Positions 1 to 8,138 of a stretch of 12,598 nt of DNA are shown in pieces (the first letter of the stretch is position 1; each line of letters begins with the position of its first letter). Source of the DNA: an uncultured Lachnospiraceae bacterium (GTDB lineage: Bacteria > Bacillota_A > Clostridia > Lachnospirales > Lachnospiraceae); the NCBI GenBank assembly GCA_900556645.1, contig USPJ01000011.1, positions 1 to 12,598 on the forward strand. Reading direction: 5' to 3'. A program made the position numbers and the translations under genes. Under the pieces are notes generated by a model. That model searched no databases and was not told the origin of the DNA. It saw only the letters and a program-made list of their open reading frames with translations.

Positions 1-45
1 AATGGACACAAATGAGATTTTGTCTATTTGGGTAAAAAATTGTGA

Positions 46-51
46 AGGAGG
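46..51 (+). promoter_or_regulatory. Ribosome binding site that decides the hydC start
   Basis: A perfect AGGAGG lies 7 nt before an in-frame TTG at 59-61. The upstream in-frame ATG at position 2 has no visible ribosome site within the window, and the residues between them (including a CEGGEG run) read like a translated Shine-Dalgarno. I therefore favour the TTG start. Confidence 0.7.
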
Positions 52-58
52 AGAAGGT

Positions 59-547
59 TTGTTAAAAAAAGAAGAAAAAAAGCAGCTTGATGCCATACTC
101 AAGGCACATGAGTACAACGCAACTGCGGTAATTGCAATCATGCAGGATATACAGAAGATATATCACTATTTACCGGAAGAGATGTTGTCCTATATTGCAA
201 AAGAGTTGGGATTGAGTGAAGCAAAAGTGTATGGGGTTGCAACTTTTTATGAAAACTTTTCATTGGAACCAAAAGGAAAGTATGTCATTAAAATCTGTGA
301 CGGAACAGCTTGCCATGTCAGAAATTCGACGGCAATTTTAGAGGAGATTCGTAGTCTGTTAGGGGTAACAGCAGAAAAACCGACCACAGAGGATATGCTG
401 TTTACCGTTGAGACGGTATCCTGTTTGGGAGCATGTGGACTTGCACCGGTCTGTACAGTTAATGATAAGGTACATCCGGCAATGACTCCGGAAAAAGCGA
501 GAGCTTTAATCAAAGAGTTAAAGGAGGAAGCTGCAAATGAGAATTAA
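59..547 (+). CDS. hydC: [FeFe] hydrogenase subunit gamma, NuoE-like HydC ([2Fe-2S] thioredoxin fold)
   Basis: Small iron-sulfur subunit of a trimeric cytoplasmic [FeFe] hydrogenase, homologous to NuoE of complex I. In this family it supports electron transfer between the flavin subunit HydB and the rest of the complex. From the TTG at 59 the protein is 162 residues, close to the usual length of about 160. A helical N-terminal half (YLPEE, then VYGVATFYENF) leads into a thioredoxin-like domain. The four [2Fe-2S] ligands are visible: C80 and C85 in CDGTAC, and C122 and C126 in CLGAC. It overlaps hydB by 11 nt, which suggests translational coupling. An in-frame ATG at 2 would add 19 residues but lacks a ribosome site in the window; the true start could also lie upstream of the window. 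Family and role are secure; the start is less so. Confidence 0.93.
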   Translation: MLKKEEKKQLDAILKAHEYNATAVIAIMQDIQKIYHYLPEEMLSYIAKELGLSEAKVYGVATFYENFSLEPKGKYVIKICDGTACHVRNSTAILEEIRSLLGVTAEKPTTEDMLFTVETVSCLGACGLAPVCTVNDKVHPAMTPEKARALIKELKEEAANEN

Positions 548-2426
548 TACAAGACAGGAATTAGAACAGAGAAGAAAAGAGTATGCAGCTTCTCTGAAAA
601 TGCAGAAAAAACAGATTTTAATCTGTGCGGGAACCGGATGTGTGGCAGGAGGTTCTTTAGATATATATGCCAGAATACAGGAGATTCTCAAAGAGCGTGG
701 AATTAAGTGTTCTCTGGTTCTGGAAAAAGAGCCACATGATGAGAGTGTGGGTTTGAAAAAAAGCGGATGTCACGGATTTTGTGAGATGGGTCCGTTGCTT
801 CGTATTGAACCGGCAGGATTATTATATATCAAAGTAAAAGTAGAAGACTGTGAAGAGATTATTGAAGAGAGTATCGTAAATGACCGTGTCATCGAGAGAC
901 TGGTTTATCATGACCAGAAGGGTGTGGCTTACGAAAAACAGGAAGAGATTCCGTTTTACAAACAGCAGACCCGTGTGGCGTTGGAGGATTGCGGACGTAT
1001 CAATGCGGAATCCATCAAAGAGTACATAGCGGTGGGCGGTTACAGTGCCGTTGCAAAGGCTCTGTTCGATATGACACCACAGCAGATAGTAGATGAAATT
1101 TCTGAGGCATCTCTCCGTGGACGTGGAGGCGGCGGCTTCCCAACCGGAAGAAAATGGGCTCAGGTTTTGGCACAGGATTCGGAAGTAAAATATGTGGTAT
1201 GTAACGGTGACGAGGGAGATCCGGGAGCATTTATGGATCGAAGCATGATGGAGGGAGATCCTCATCGTGTTATCGAGGGAATGTTGATTGCAGGTATTGC
1301 CACCGGAGCTCATTATGGATATATTTACGTGCGTGCCGAGTATCCGTTAGCCGTAGAGAGACTCCAGACAGCAATCAATAAGGCAGAGGAAAAGGGCCTG
1401 TTAGGAAAGAATATTCTGGATTCCGGTTTTGATTTTGAGTTAAAAATCAGCCAGGGTGCAGGAGCATTTGTCTGTGGCGAAGGTTCTGCCCTGACGGCTT
1501 CTATTGAAGGTAACCGTGGTATGCCTAGAGTAAAACCGCCTCGTACGGTAGAAAAAGGATTGTTTGAAAAACCAACGGTACTGAACAATGTAGAGACCTA
1601 CTGTAACGTACCGCCGATTATCAATAAAGGGGCTGAATGGTACAAGACCATCGGACCGGATAGAAACCATGGAACCAAGGCTTTTGCTTTGACTGGAAAT
1701 GTTATGAATACCGGATTGATTGAGGTACCGATGGGAACCACCCTGCGGGAGGTTATTTTTGACATCGGAGGCGGCGTCAAAGGCGGTGAGTTCAAAGCAG
1801 TACAGATTGGCGGACCATCCGGCGGATGTCTGTGTATCAATCCGTCAGAGGATCATTTGAATCTTCATTTGGATTTTGACTCTCTGAAAAAAGTAGGTGC
1901 CATGATTGGAAGCGGCGGTCTTGTTGTTATGAATGACAAGAGCTGTATGGTAGAAGTGGCAAGATTCTTTATGAACTTTACCCAGAATGAATCCTGTGGA
2001 AAATGTATTCCTTGCCGTGAGGGAACCAAGCGTATGCTGGAGCTTTTGACAGATATTTGTGAGGGAAGAGGAACCATGCAGCATATTACTCTGCTGGAAG
2101 AACTTTCTGAGACAATTTCAGCTACGGCGTTGTGTGGTCTGGGAAAAACCGCAGCATCACCGGTAGTCAGCACCATGAAATATTTCAGAGATGAATATAT
2201 TGCCCATGTAGTGGATAAGAAGTGTCCGGCAGGTCAGTGTAAGGCACTTGTAACCCTCCAGATTGATCCTGAGCTTTGTAAAGGCTGCTCTAAGTGTTCC
2301 AGAGTCTGTCCGGTTGGAGCTATTTCAGGAGAAATCAAAAAACCATTCACCATTGATACCACAAAATGTATCAAGTGCGGAGCCTGCAAGGAAGGTTGTC
2401 CATTCCATGCAGTAAAAGAAGTATAG
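537..2426 (+). CDS. hydB: [FeFe] hydrogenase subunit beta, NuoF-like HydB (FMN, NAD(H)-binding)
   Basis: Flavin subunit that exchanges electrons with NAD(P)H in HydABC-type hydrogenases. At 629 residues it has the long architecture typical of the bifurcating type. An N-terminal thioredoxin-like [2Fe-2S] domain has C30, C35, C78 and C82. The NuoF core follows, with glycine-rich GRGGGGFPTGRKW (about 195-207), NGDEGDPGAFMDR (about 223-235) and GAGAFVCGEGSAL (about 307-319) for FMN and NADH. An SLBB region comes next, then the C-terminal helical bundle with ESCGKCIPCREG (C487, C490, C493, plus C533 for a [4Fe-4S]). The tail is a two-cluster ferredoxin domain (C581, C584, C587, C591; C611, C614, C617, C621). 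The start ATG has AAGGAGG 9 nt upstream, inside the end of hydC. The stop overlaps the ribosome site of hydA. Whether the enzyme uses NAD or NADP cannot be told from sequence alone. Confidence 0.96.
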   Translation: MRINTRQELEQRRKEYAASLKMQKKQILICAGTGCVAGGSLDIYARIQEILKERGIKCSLVLEKEPHDESVGLKKSGCHGFCEMGPLLRIEPAGLLYIKVKVEDCEEIIEESIVNDRVIERLVYHDQKGVAYEKQEEIPFYKQQTRVALEDCGRINAESIKEYIAVGGYSAVAKALFDMTPQQIVDEISEASLRGRGGGGFPTGRKWAQVLAQDSEVKYVVCNGDEGDPGAFMDRSMMEGDPHRVIEGMLIAGIATGAHYGYIYVRAEYPLAVERLQTAINKAEEKGLLGKNILDSGFDFELKISQGAGAFVCGEGSALTASIEGNRGMPRVKPPRTVEKGLFEKPTVLNNVETYCNVPPIINKGAEWYKTIGPDRNHGTKAFALTGNVMNTGLIEVPMGTTLREVIFDIGGGVKGGEFKAVQIGGPSGGCLCINPSEDHLNLHLDFDSLKKVGAMIGSGGLVVMNDKSCMVEVARFFMNFTQNESCGKCIPCREGTKRMLELLTDICEGRGTMQHITLLEELSETISATALCGLGKTAASPVVSTMKYFRDEYIAHVVDKKCPAGQCKALVTLQIDPELCKGCSKCSRVCPVGAISGEIKKPFTIDTTKCIKCGACKEGCPFHAVKEV

Positions 2427-2439
2427 GAGGGAAGACGGC

Positions 2440-4140
2440 ATGGAAAAATATATGATTATAGACGGCGAACGTGTTTCGTTTACCGATGAGAAAAATATTC
2501 TTGCTGTCATCCGAAAAGCAGGAATTATCTTACCAACATTTTGTTACTATTCGGATTTGTCCATTTACGGTGCCTGCCGTATGTGTGTGGTGGAAGATGA
2601 GTGGGGCGGCATTATTGCATCCTGTTCCACACCTCCGAAGCATAAAATGGAAATCCGTACCAATACGCCACAGCTTTATTATCACAGAAAAAGAATTATA
2701 GAGTTGTTGTTGGCAGCACATTGCAGAGATTGTACTACCTGTGAGAAAAACGGAAAATGTAAGTTGCAGGAACTGGCAAGAAGATTTGGCATTCCGGGAG
2801 TTCGTTTTGAGAATACCAACCCGATTCGTCCGCTGGATACTTCATCCAAGGCGATTGTCAGAGATCCGAATAAGTGTATCCTTTGTGGTGACTGTGTTCG
2901 TGTCTGCAGCGAGATTCAGCACGTAGGAGCCATTGACTTTGCACATCGTGGTTCTAAAATGGAGATTTCCACAGCATTTGGAAAGGCCATTGCAGATACC
3001 AACTGTGTTAACTGTGGTCAGTGTGCGGCAGTCTGTCCTACAGGAGCAATTACTATTAAGAGTGATACCCATGATGTATGGGAGGCAATTCACGATTCGA
3101 AGAAACGTGTGGTTATGCAGATTGCCCCGGCAGTCCGTGTGGCTATCGGAGAGGCATACGGCTATGAGCCGGGAGAGAATACCATCGGAAAACTGATTGC
3201 ATCTTTGCGGAAACTGGGTGTAGACTATATCTTTGATACCTCTGTGGGAGCCGATTTAACTATTATGGAAGAGGCAGCAGAACTGGTAGAATCTTTGGGA
3301 GAAGAGGACCGGAAATATCCGTTGTTTACCTCCTGTTGTCCGGCGTGGATTCGGTTTGTAGAGACAAAATATCCGCATTTGATGAAATATGTCTCCACTT
3401 CCAAATCACCGATGGAGATGTTTGGTGCGGTTATCAAAGAGTACTTCAAGAAACTGGACAAAAAAGAAGGAAAAGAGACCGTATCTGTGGCAGTGATGCC
3501 TTGTACGGCAAAGAAATACGAGGCTTCCAGAGAAGAATTTGTCCGCAATGGAGTACCGGATGTGGACTATGTCATTACTTCGGAAGAGGTTATCGGTATG
3601 TTCAAAGAAATCGGTATCCGCTTTGACCGTCTGGAACCGGAAGCATATGATATGCCATTCTCTATTTATTCCGGTGCCGGAGTGATTTTTGGAGCTACCG
3701 GCGGTGTAACAGAGGCAGCAGTTCGCCGTGTGGTTGAAGATAAGAGTCCGAAGGCATTAAAGGATATTGAATTTATCGGAGCCAGAGGAATGGAAGGAAC
3801 CAAAATCTGTGAACTGGATTTAGGTGAGCGGATTGTTCGTATCGGAATTGTCAGCGGACTTGGAAATGCAGAGAAGCTGATTCAGAAAATCGAAAGCGGA
3901 GAAGAGCATTTTGACTTTGTGGAAGTCATGGCTTGTCCGGGAGGCTGTGTTGCGGGAGCAGGTCAGCCATTCGCACGCTCCATGGAAAAACGTCACAGAG
4001 CAGAGGGACTTTATAAGACGGATAAAGCACTCCAAATTAAGCGAAGCGAGAACAATCCATTGATGGATACTTTATACGGAGATTTGTTGAAAAACAGAGA
4101 ACATGAACTGCTTCATGTGCATTATCCGGATCATAAATAA
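2440..4140 (+). CDS. hydA: [FeFe] hydrogenase catalytic subunit HydA (H-cluster)
   Basis: Catalytic subunit that interconverts protons and H2. All cluster modules of the long form are present in its 566 residues: plant-type [2Fe-2S] (C35, C46, C49, C62); His-ligated [4Fe-4S] (H94, C98, C101, C107); two [4Fe-4S] ferredoxin sites (C146, C149, C152, C156; C189, C192, C195, C199); and the H-cluster domain. The three H-cluster signatures are TSCCPAW (proton-relay C299, ligand C300), MPCTAKKYE (C355, K358) and the ACPGGC segment (C499, C503, with E495 and M497 just before). The positions of H94 and of the H-cluster cysteines equal my recollection of the numbering of clostridial hydrogenase CpI. With hydC and hydB directly upstream it should be a trimeric A3-type, ferredoxin- and NAD-linked enzyme. 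It lacks the extra C-terminal [2Fe-2S] domain of the longer Thermotoga HydA. AGGAGG overlaps the hydB stop, 13 nt before this ATG. Confidence 0.96.
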   Translation: MEKYMIIDGERVSFTDEKNILAVIRKAGIILPTFCYYSDLSIYGACRMCVVEDEWGGIIASCSTPPKHKMEIRTNTPQLYYHRKRIIELLLAAHCRDCTTCEKNGKCKLQELARRFGIPGVRFENTNPIRPLDTSSKAIVRDPNKCILCGDCVRVCSEIQHVGAIDFAHRGSKMEISTAFGKAIADTNCVNCGQCAAVCPTGAITIKSDTHDVWEAIHDSKKRVVMQIAPAVRVAIGEAYGYEPGENTIGKLIASLRKLGVDYIFDTSVGADLTIMEEAAELVESLGEEDRKYPLFTSCCPAWIRFVETKYPHLMKYVSTSKSPMEMFGAVIKEYFKKLDKKEGKETVSVAVMPCTAKKYEASREEFVRNGVPDVDYVITSEEVIGMFKEIGIRFDRLEPEAYDMPFSIYSGAGVIFGATGGVTEAAVRRVVEDKSPKALKDIEFIGARGMEGTKICELDLGERIVRIGIVSGLGNAEKLIQKIESGEEHFDFVEVMACPGGCVAGAGQPFARSMEKRHRAEGLYKTDKALQIKRSENNPLMDTLYGDLLKNREHELLHVHYPDHK

Positions 4141-4166
4141 GTGATAAAAAAGTATATTACAAATGG

Positions 4167-4203
4167 CGGTATAGCCGGAGTATTCCGGCTATGCCGTTTT
4201 TAT
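4167..4203 (+). terminator. Intrinsic terminator of the hydCBA operon
   Basis: A 13-bp GC-rich stem with one G-U pair (arms 4167-4179 and 4184-4196, loop GTAT) is followed at once by TTTTTATT. It begins 26 nt after the hydA stop and should end the hydrogenase transcript. Confidence 0.93.
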
Positions 4204-4257
4204 TGTGAAAACTATAAAAAAGACTCTAAAATAGAAAAATCTATCCTTTTGGCTAGT

Positions 4258-4286
4258 TTACTTATGGGGCTTTAGTACTGTATAAT
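4258..4286 (+). promoter_or_regulatory. Probable sigma-A promoter for the sensor-kinase operon
   Basis: A perfect -10 TATAAT at 4281-4286 has a weak -35 (TTACTT at 4258-4263, 17-nt spacer). Transcription would start near 4292-4294. That is almost on top of the first in-frame ATG (4298) and favours the later ATG at 4337. A short AT-rich inverted repeat (4231-4235 / 4240-4244) lies just upstream. Confidence 0.65.
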
Positions 4287-4320
4287 AATATATAAAGATG
4301 GAAAATAATGAAGATTTGAA

Positions 4321-4327
4321 GAGGTGG
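4321..4327 (+). promoter_or_regulatory. Ribosome binding site deciding the sensor-kinase start
   Basis: GAGGTGG lies 9 nt before the ATG at 4337. The ATG at 4298 has only AT-rich sequence before it and no Shine-Dalgarno. Confidence 0.6.
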
Positions 4328-4336
4328 TGGGAAATT

Positions 4337-7084
4337 ATGAAGAAGTATTATAAAGTTATATGGACTATCTTTTTTATACAGTTGATAGTAATAGCAATTG
4401 TGATAAAAACAGCAAAGGTGGATGACGAGACTTTGGCAAAAGGTAAAGTGGAGTCTTTTAACAACGGTTGGGTACTTATCAGAGAAGATGGTACAGAGAT
4501 AGATTTGCAAAAATTACCTTATAATTCTACCAGCAGACCGAATGAAAAAATCGTTATCAAAAATACGATTCCAAAGGAATACTGGGGAGAGACTTTGAGC
4601 TTTTTGTCTGCTGACAAAACGTTAAAAATCACAGTTGATGGAGAGGAAATATATACCTTTGGATTGAATGATGAGAGATTGTTTGGACGGACGCCGGGGA
4701 GTGTAATGGTATTTGCTGATATACCAAAGGATTGTGAAGTGGGGGAGATACAGATTGAGATGAGTTCTCCTTACTCCAACTATGCTACCTATTTAACGGA
4801 AATATCTGTTGCCAAAAGAGATGTGGCAATTCTTCATTTTATAGAACAAAAAGCATTTGATATTATTTTGACGATGATTATCTTGATTGCTGCTGTGGCC
4901 TTTCTAATATTGGCAATTATGCAGAAAATGTCAATCAAGAAGATTGGTGGTATGGAATATCTGGGTATATATCTGTTACTTATGAGTATTTACTATTTTA
5001 TAGAAACAAAACTACCAGAAGTATTATACGGAAATCAGACATTGTACTCTAATCTAATCTTTATTATTCTGATGACCGCACCTCTCTTTTTTGAAGCATA
5101 TTGTTATGAGGCAATGCCCGGAAATTCCAACATTATATTAGTTGCAATGTCGGTTTCCACAGCAAATGTAATAATACAGCTAATTCTTCAAATTCTGGGA
5201 TTGGTGGATTTTATGGAGATGTCATTTATTTCTCATGGAATTATTACGTTGCTTATTTTTATAAATGTGGTGGCATTAGGAAAAAATGCCAGAAAAGAGA
5301 AAAGTCTGGAGGCGGGCATGAATTTTCTGGGGATTACCTGTATGATGTTCAGTGCATTTATCGATCTTTTGAGAAGTTATATTATTAAGATTGGAGATTT
5401 TGGAAAAGCAAGCAGATACGGGGTATGTATTTTTGCAATTTGTACATTAATTATCTATATGCGTCAAATGATGCAAGAACATGTAAAATTTGTTGAGCAG
5501 GCAAAAAATGATGCTGTTGCGGCAAATGTGGCAAAAAGTCAGTTCCTTGCAAATATGTCCCATGAAATCCGTACGCCGATTAATGGAATCATAGGTATGG
5601 ATGCCATGCTTTTGAAAAATTGTGATACCTGTGATACAGAGGAAATCAGAGAATATGCAAAAAACATTCAAAGTGCCAGCCAGACCTTATTATCTATTGT
5701 CAACGATGTTTTGGACATATCTAAAATTGAATCCGGAAAAATGGAAATTATTCCGGTGGAGTATGAATTGTTTTCGGTTTTGAATGACTGTTATAACATG
5801 GCAAAAGCCAGAGCCGATGCGAAAGATTTAGGCTTTGAGATGGAGATTGATTCAAAAGTGCCATCCGTTTTATATGGAGATGAGGTTCATGTCAGACAGG
5901 TTATCAATAACTTTCTGTCAAATGCTGTGAAATATACGAAGGAAGGAAAGGTAATTCTCCGCATGGGATTTGAGCGGAAGGCAGGGGAGCAGATTCTATT
6001 AAAAGTAGAAGTGGAGGATACCGGTATTGGAATTAAAGAATCGGATATAGATAAGCTGTTTTTGAATTTTACAAGAGTTGATGAACAGAAAAACCGCAAC
6101 ATCCAAGGAACCGGATTGGGACTTAGCCTTACGAAAAATCTGGTTGAATTGATGGGTGGAAAGATTCATGTCACAAGTGAGTATGGAAAGGGTTCTGTTT
6201 TCACTGCAACGATTCCGCAGCAGATTGCAAATCCTGAACCATTGGGGGACTTTGCACAAAAATATCAGCAATATATTCATTCAGCAGAGCTGGATAATCA
6301 TGTCTTACAGGCACCAAAAGCAAAAATCCTGGTGGTGGATGATGTGGAGATGAATTTAAAAGTAGCACAGAGCTATTTAAAACAAACAGATGCAAAGGTG
6401 GATATTGCATATAGTGGAGAGGAATGTCTTCGCATGATTTGTCAGGAAAAGTATGACATTATTTTTCTTGACCACATGATGCCGGAAATGGATGGAATTG
6501 AAACCTTGAAGGCGATGAAGCAGTCAAAAGACCATCCTAATGGGGAAACACCGGTCATTGCATTGACTGCCAATGCAATTGTGGGTGCAAAGGAGAAATA
6601 TCTGGAAGAAGGTTTTACCAATTATCTGGCAAAGCCTATACATGAGGATGAATTGATGGAGATGCTCCGCAAATATTTGCCAAAGGAACTGGTGGAAATG
6701 AAAGAAAACACAAAAAAAACTGCGGACACTACGAAAGAAAAGGCTCTGGAAGAACGATTTCCAAGCTTGAATATACCATTGGGAATGGGATATTGTATGG
6801 ATGATGAAGCTTTCTTTATGGAAATAATTGATACATATATTGGTGCAGATAGAAGAGAAGTATTGGAGAAGGAATATGCCGAAGAATCATGGAAAAACTA
6901 TCAGGTTCATATGCATGCGTTAAAAAGCAGTTCACTGACCATCGGAGCAGAAAAATTGTCAGAACATGCAAAGGCTCTGGAGCTTGCAGCAAAAGATGCT
7001 GACTATCCGTATATTCGTGAACATCATAAAGAGGTAATGGCAGAGTATGAGCAATTGCTTACGGAATTGCAAAGTGGACGATAG
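4337..7084 (+). CDS. Hybrid sensor histidine kinase with 7TM sensor, receiver and HPt domains
   Basis: Membrane signal-transduction kinase with a complete internal phosphorelay. Positions here count from the upstream ATG at 4298; subtract 13 for the chosen start. A first membrane helix (about 19-37) leads to an extracellular beta-rich domain (about 40-175). A multi-helix membrane block spans about 185-390, giving a layout like the 7TMR-DISM sensors. A short coiled segment ([20 protein letters not shown]) joins it to HisKA, whose phospho-acceptor is H422 in [11 protein letters not shown]. The HATPase has N-box N537, VEDTGIGI and GTGLGLSLT. The receiver domain (about 676-790) has D681/D682, acceptor D725 in [12 protein letters not shown]757 and K779. 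A C-terminal HPt domain carries HMHALKSSS with probable acceptor H873. The ligand is unknown. No DNA-binding or enzymatic output domain is fused or adjacent, so the phosphate must pass to a partner elsewhere. Confidence 0.92.
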   Translation: MKKYYKVIWTIFFIQLIVIAIVIKTAKVDDETLAKGKVESFNNGWVLIREDGTEIDLQKLPYNSTSRPNEKIVIKNTIPKEYWGETLSFLSADKTLKITVDGEEIYTFGLNDERLFGRTPGSVMVFADIPKDCEVGEIQIEMSSPYSNYATYLTEISVAKRDVAILHFIEQKAFDIILTMIILIAAVAFLILAIMQKMSIKKIGGMEYLGIYLLLMSIYYFIETKLPEVLYGNQTLYSNLIFIILMTAPLFFEAYCYEAMPGNSNIILVAMSVSTANVIIQLILQILGLVDFMEMSFISHGIITLLIFINVVALGKNARKEKSLEAGMNFLGITCMMFSAFIDLLRSYIIKIGDFGKASRYGVCIFAICTLIIYMRQMMQEHVKFVEQAKNDAVAANVAKSQFLANMSHEIRTPINGIIGMDAMLLKNCDTCDTEEIREYAKNIQSASQTLLSIVNDVLDISKIESGKMEIIPVEYELFSVLNDCYNMAKARADAKDLGFEMEIDSKVPSVLYGDEVHVRQVINNFLSNAVKYTKEGKVILRMGFERKAGEQILLKVEVEDTGIGIKESDIDKLFLNFTRVDEQKNRNIQGTGLGLSLTKNLVELMGGKIHVTSEYGKGSVFTATIPQQIANPEPLGDFAQKYQQYIHSAELDNHVLQAPKAKILVVDDVEMNLKVAQSYLKQTDAKVDIAYSGEECLRMICQEKYDIIFLDHMMPEMDGIETLKAMKQSKDHPNGETPVIALTANAIVGAKEKYLEEGFTNYLAKPIHEDELMEMLRKYLPKELVEMKENTKKTADTTKEKALEERFPSLNIPLGMGYCMDDEAFFMEIIDTYIGADRREVLEKEYAEESWKNYQVHMHALKSSSLTIGAEKLSEHAKALELAAKDADYPYIREHHKEVMAEYEQLLTELQSGR

Positions 7085-7127
7085 GTTGAGGACATATCAT
7101 AAGAGTCAGAAAGAAGGAAGTGACCAC

Positions 7128-7634
7128 ATGAAGTTATTCCTGACAGAGACCAAACAATTAAAAAATAGAGTAGAGCAAATTCTGCACGTGCCGGGAAATT
7201 ACACAGGGAAAATCTTAGAGATGGAAATGGTGGTGGATGCTGCACTGCCAAAAGAAACTGTAAAGGAAACCGTACCGGAGCTTTTACTTACGTTAAAACG
7301 CCACAGCAAAGTCTTTCAGAATGTAAGGTTTAATTATACACTTTGGATATCCGACCGGAGGATAGAAAATAAAGTGTGTCCTATGATGCTGGCAACCACC
7401 TCCGGCTTTTATGAGGACTATCGGGAAGAAAAGACAGAGAAAAGCTATGAATCCTTATTGGAATATCTTCAAAAATTTCAGGCAAGGTCCAAGCTGATAT
7501 TGTTTTTGACGGATGGTTCTTATAGAATAGAAGATGAGGGTGCAGTACAGGAAAAAATGCAGCCTTTTTTGGGAAAAAAGCTGTTGGTACTGACAGTCAC
7601 AGAAGATGGATTAGAAATAGACTACCGCAGATAA
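7128..7634 (+). CDS. Unrecognised protein, possibly a degenerate von Willebrand A (vWA)-like domain
   Basis: A 168-residue soluble protein with no signal peptide or membrane helix. I do not recognise the family. Its pattern recalls a vWA fold. There is an early hydrophobic strand ending in Asp (EMEMVVDAALP, where a vWA protein would have DxSxS), then an amphipathic helix (ELLLTLKRH), a strand (VRFNYTLWISD), a helix (SYESLLEYLQKFQ), and a hydrophobic strand ending in LILFLTDGSY, which resembles the TDG strand of vWA proteins. The first metal-site serines are missing, so metal binding is doubtful. The start was chosen for AAGAAGGAAG just upstream; an earlier in-frame ATG at 7047 lies inside the kinase gene and has no good ribosome site. 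It sits 43 nt after the kinase and 18 nt before the NimA-like gene, so it is probably cotranscribed with both. The vWA reading is inference. Confidence 0.8.
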   Translation: MKLFLTETKQLKNRVEQILHVPGNYTGKILEMEMVVDAALPKETVKETVPELLLTLKRHSKVFQNVRFNYTLWISDRRIENKVCPMMLATTSGFYEDYREEKTEKSYESLLEYLQKFQARSKLILFLTDGSYRIEDEGAVQEKMQPFLGKKLLVLTVTEDGLEIDYRR

Positions 7635-7639
7635 AAGAA

Positions 7640-7646
7640 AGAAGGA
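7640..7646 (+). promoter_or_regulatory. Ribosome binding site deciding the NimA-like start
   Basis: AGAAGGA directly abuts the ATG at 7647, too close to serve it, but is 6 nt from the in-frame ATG at 7653, which I take as the start. Confidence 0.6.
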
Positions 7647-7652
7647 ATGGAT

Positions 7653-8138
7653 ATGACAAAAAGAGAGTTGGAGATTACCGATACGGAGGAGATATTAGAC
7701 ATATTGGAGAGAGGTCAAGTTCTCCACTTGGGACTCAGTGATGATGATATGCCCTATGTGGTTCCTATGAATTATGGATATACATACGAAAACGGAAAAT
7801 TAGTGTTATATATTCATGGAGCAAAATCAGGATACAAATATGAGGTAATAAAAAAGAACAACAAGGTATCCTTTTCCATAGAATGTGATGTACTTCCTTT
7901 TGAAGGAAAGGTAGCATGTCAATACGGAACCGCCTATTCCTGCGTCATGGGACAGGGAAAGGCATTTTTAGTGGAAGATGTCAAAGAAAAAATGAAAGCC
8001 TTATCCATACTGATGAAAACCCAGACAGGAAAAGACTTTACATTCGATGAAAAACTGGTATCCATTGTCAATGTGGTGCGGATAGAGGTAAATCAGTTTA
8101 CGGGAAAGAAAAGACCTCTGCCGCCAATGATGAAATAA
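7653..8138 (+). CDS. Pyridoxamine 5'-phosphate oxidase-fold flavoprotein, NimA-like
   Basis: A 161-residue split-barrel protein of the pyridoxamine 5'-phosphate oxidase superfamily, closest in pattern to the NimA/5-nitroimidazole reductase-like group. Visible family features are an N-terminal helix (TDTEEILDILERG), the barrel strands VLHLGLSDDDMPYVVPMNYGY, and IHGAKSGYK with H55, where NimA proteins have a conserved His near the flavin and nitroimidazole site. A VSFSIE strand follows, and the protein ends in a basic KKRPLPP tail. Most family members bind FMN and many have no proven substrate, so drug resistance should not be assumed. It is the last gene of the kinase operon, and its TAA directly abuts the stop codon of the opposing transporter gene, leaving no room for a terminator of its own. 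Confidence 0.88.
   Translation: MTKRELEITDTEEILDILERGQVLHLGLSDDDMPYVVPMNYGYTYENGKLVLYIHGAKSGYKYEVIKKNNKVSFSIECDVLPFEGKVACQYGTAYSCVMGQGKAFLVEDVKEKMKALSILMKTQTGKDFTFDEKLVSIVNVVRIEVNQFTGKKRPLPPMMK

Noticed and set aside
822..1313. 163-codon - strand open frame opposite hydB
   Set aside because: A shadow of the highly conserved hydB frame, with no ribosome site or recognisable motif.
4231..4244. Short inverted repeat ATAGA-N4-TCTAT before the kinase promoter as an operator
   Set aside because: Only 5 bp in an AT-rich stretch; expected by chance and no regulator is suggested.
4298..4336. Upstream ATG as start of the sensor kinase
   Set aside because: No Shine-Dalgarno, and it lies only about 5 nt from the predicted transcription start. 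The ATG at 4337 has GAGGTGG upstream and begins right at the first membrane helix. It remains possible.
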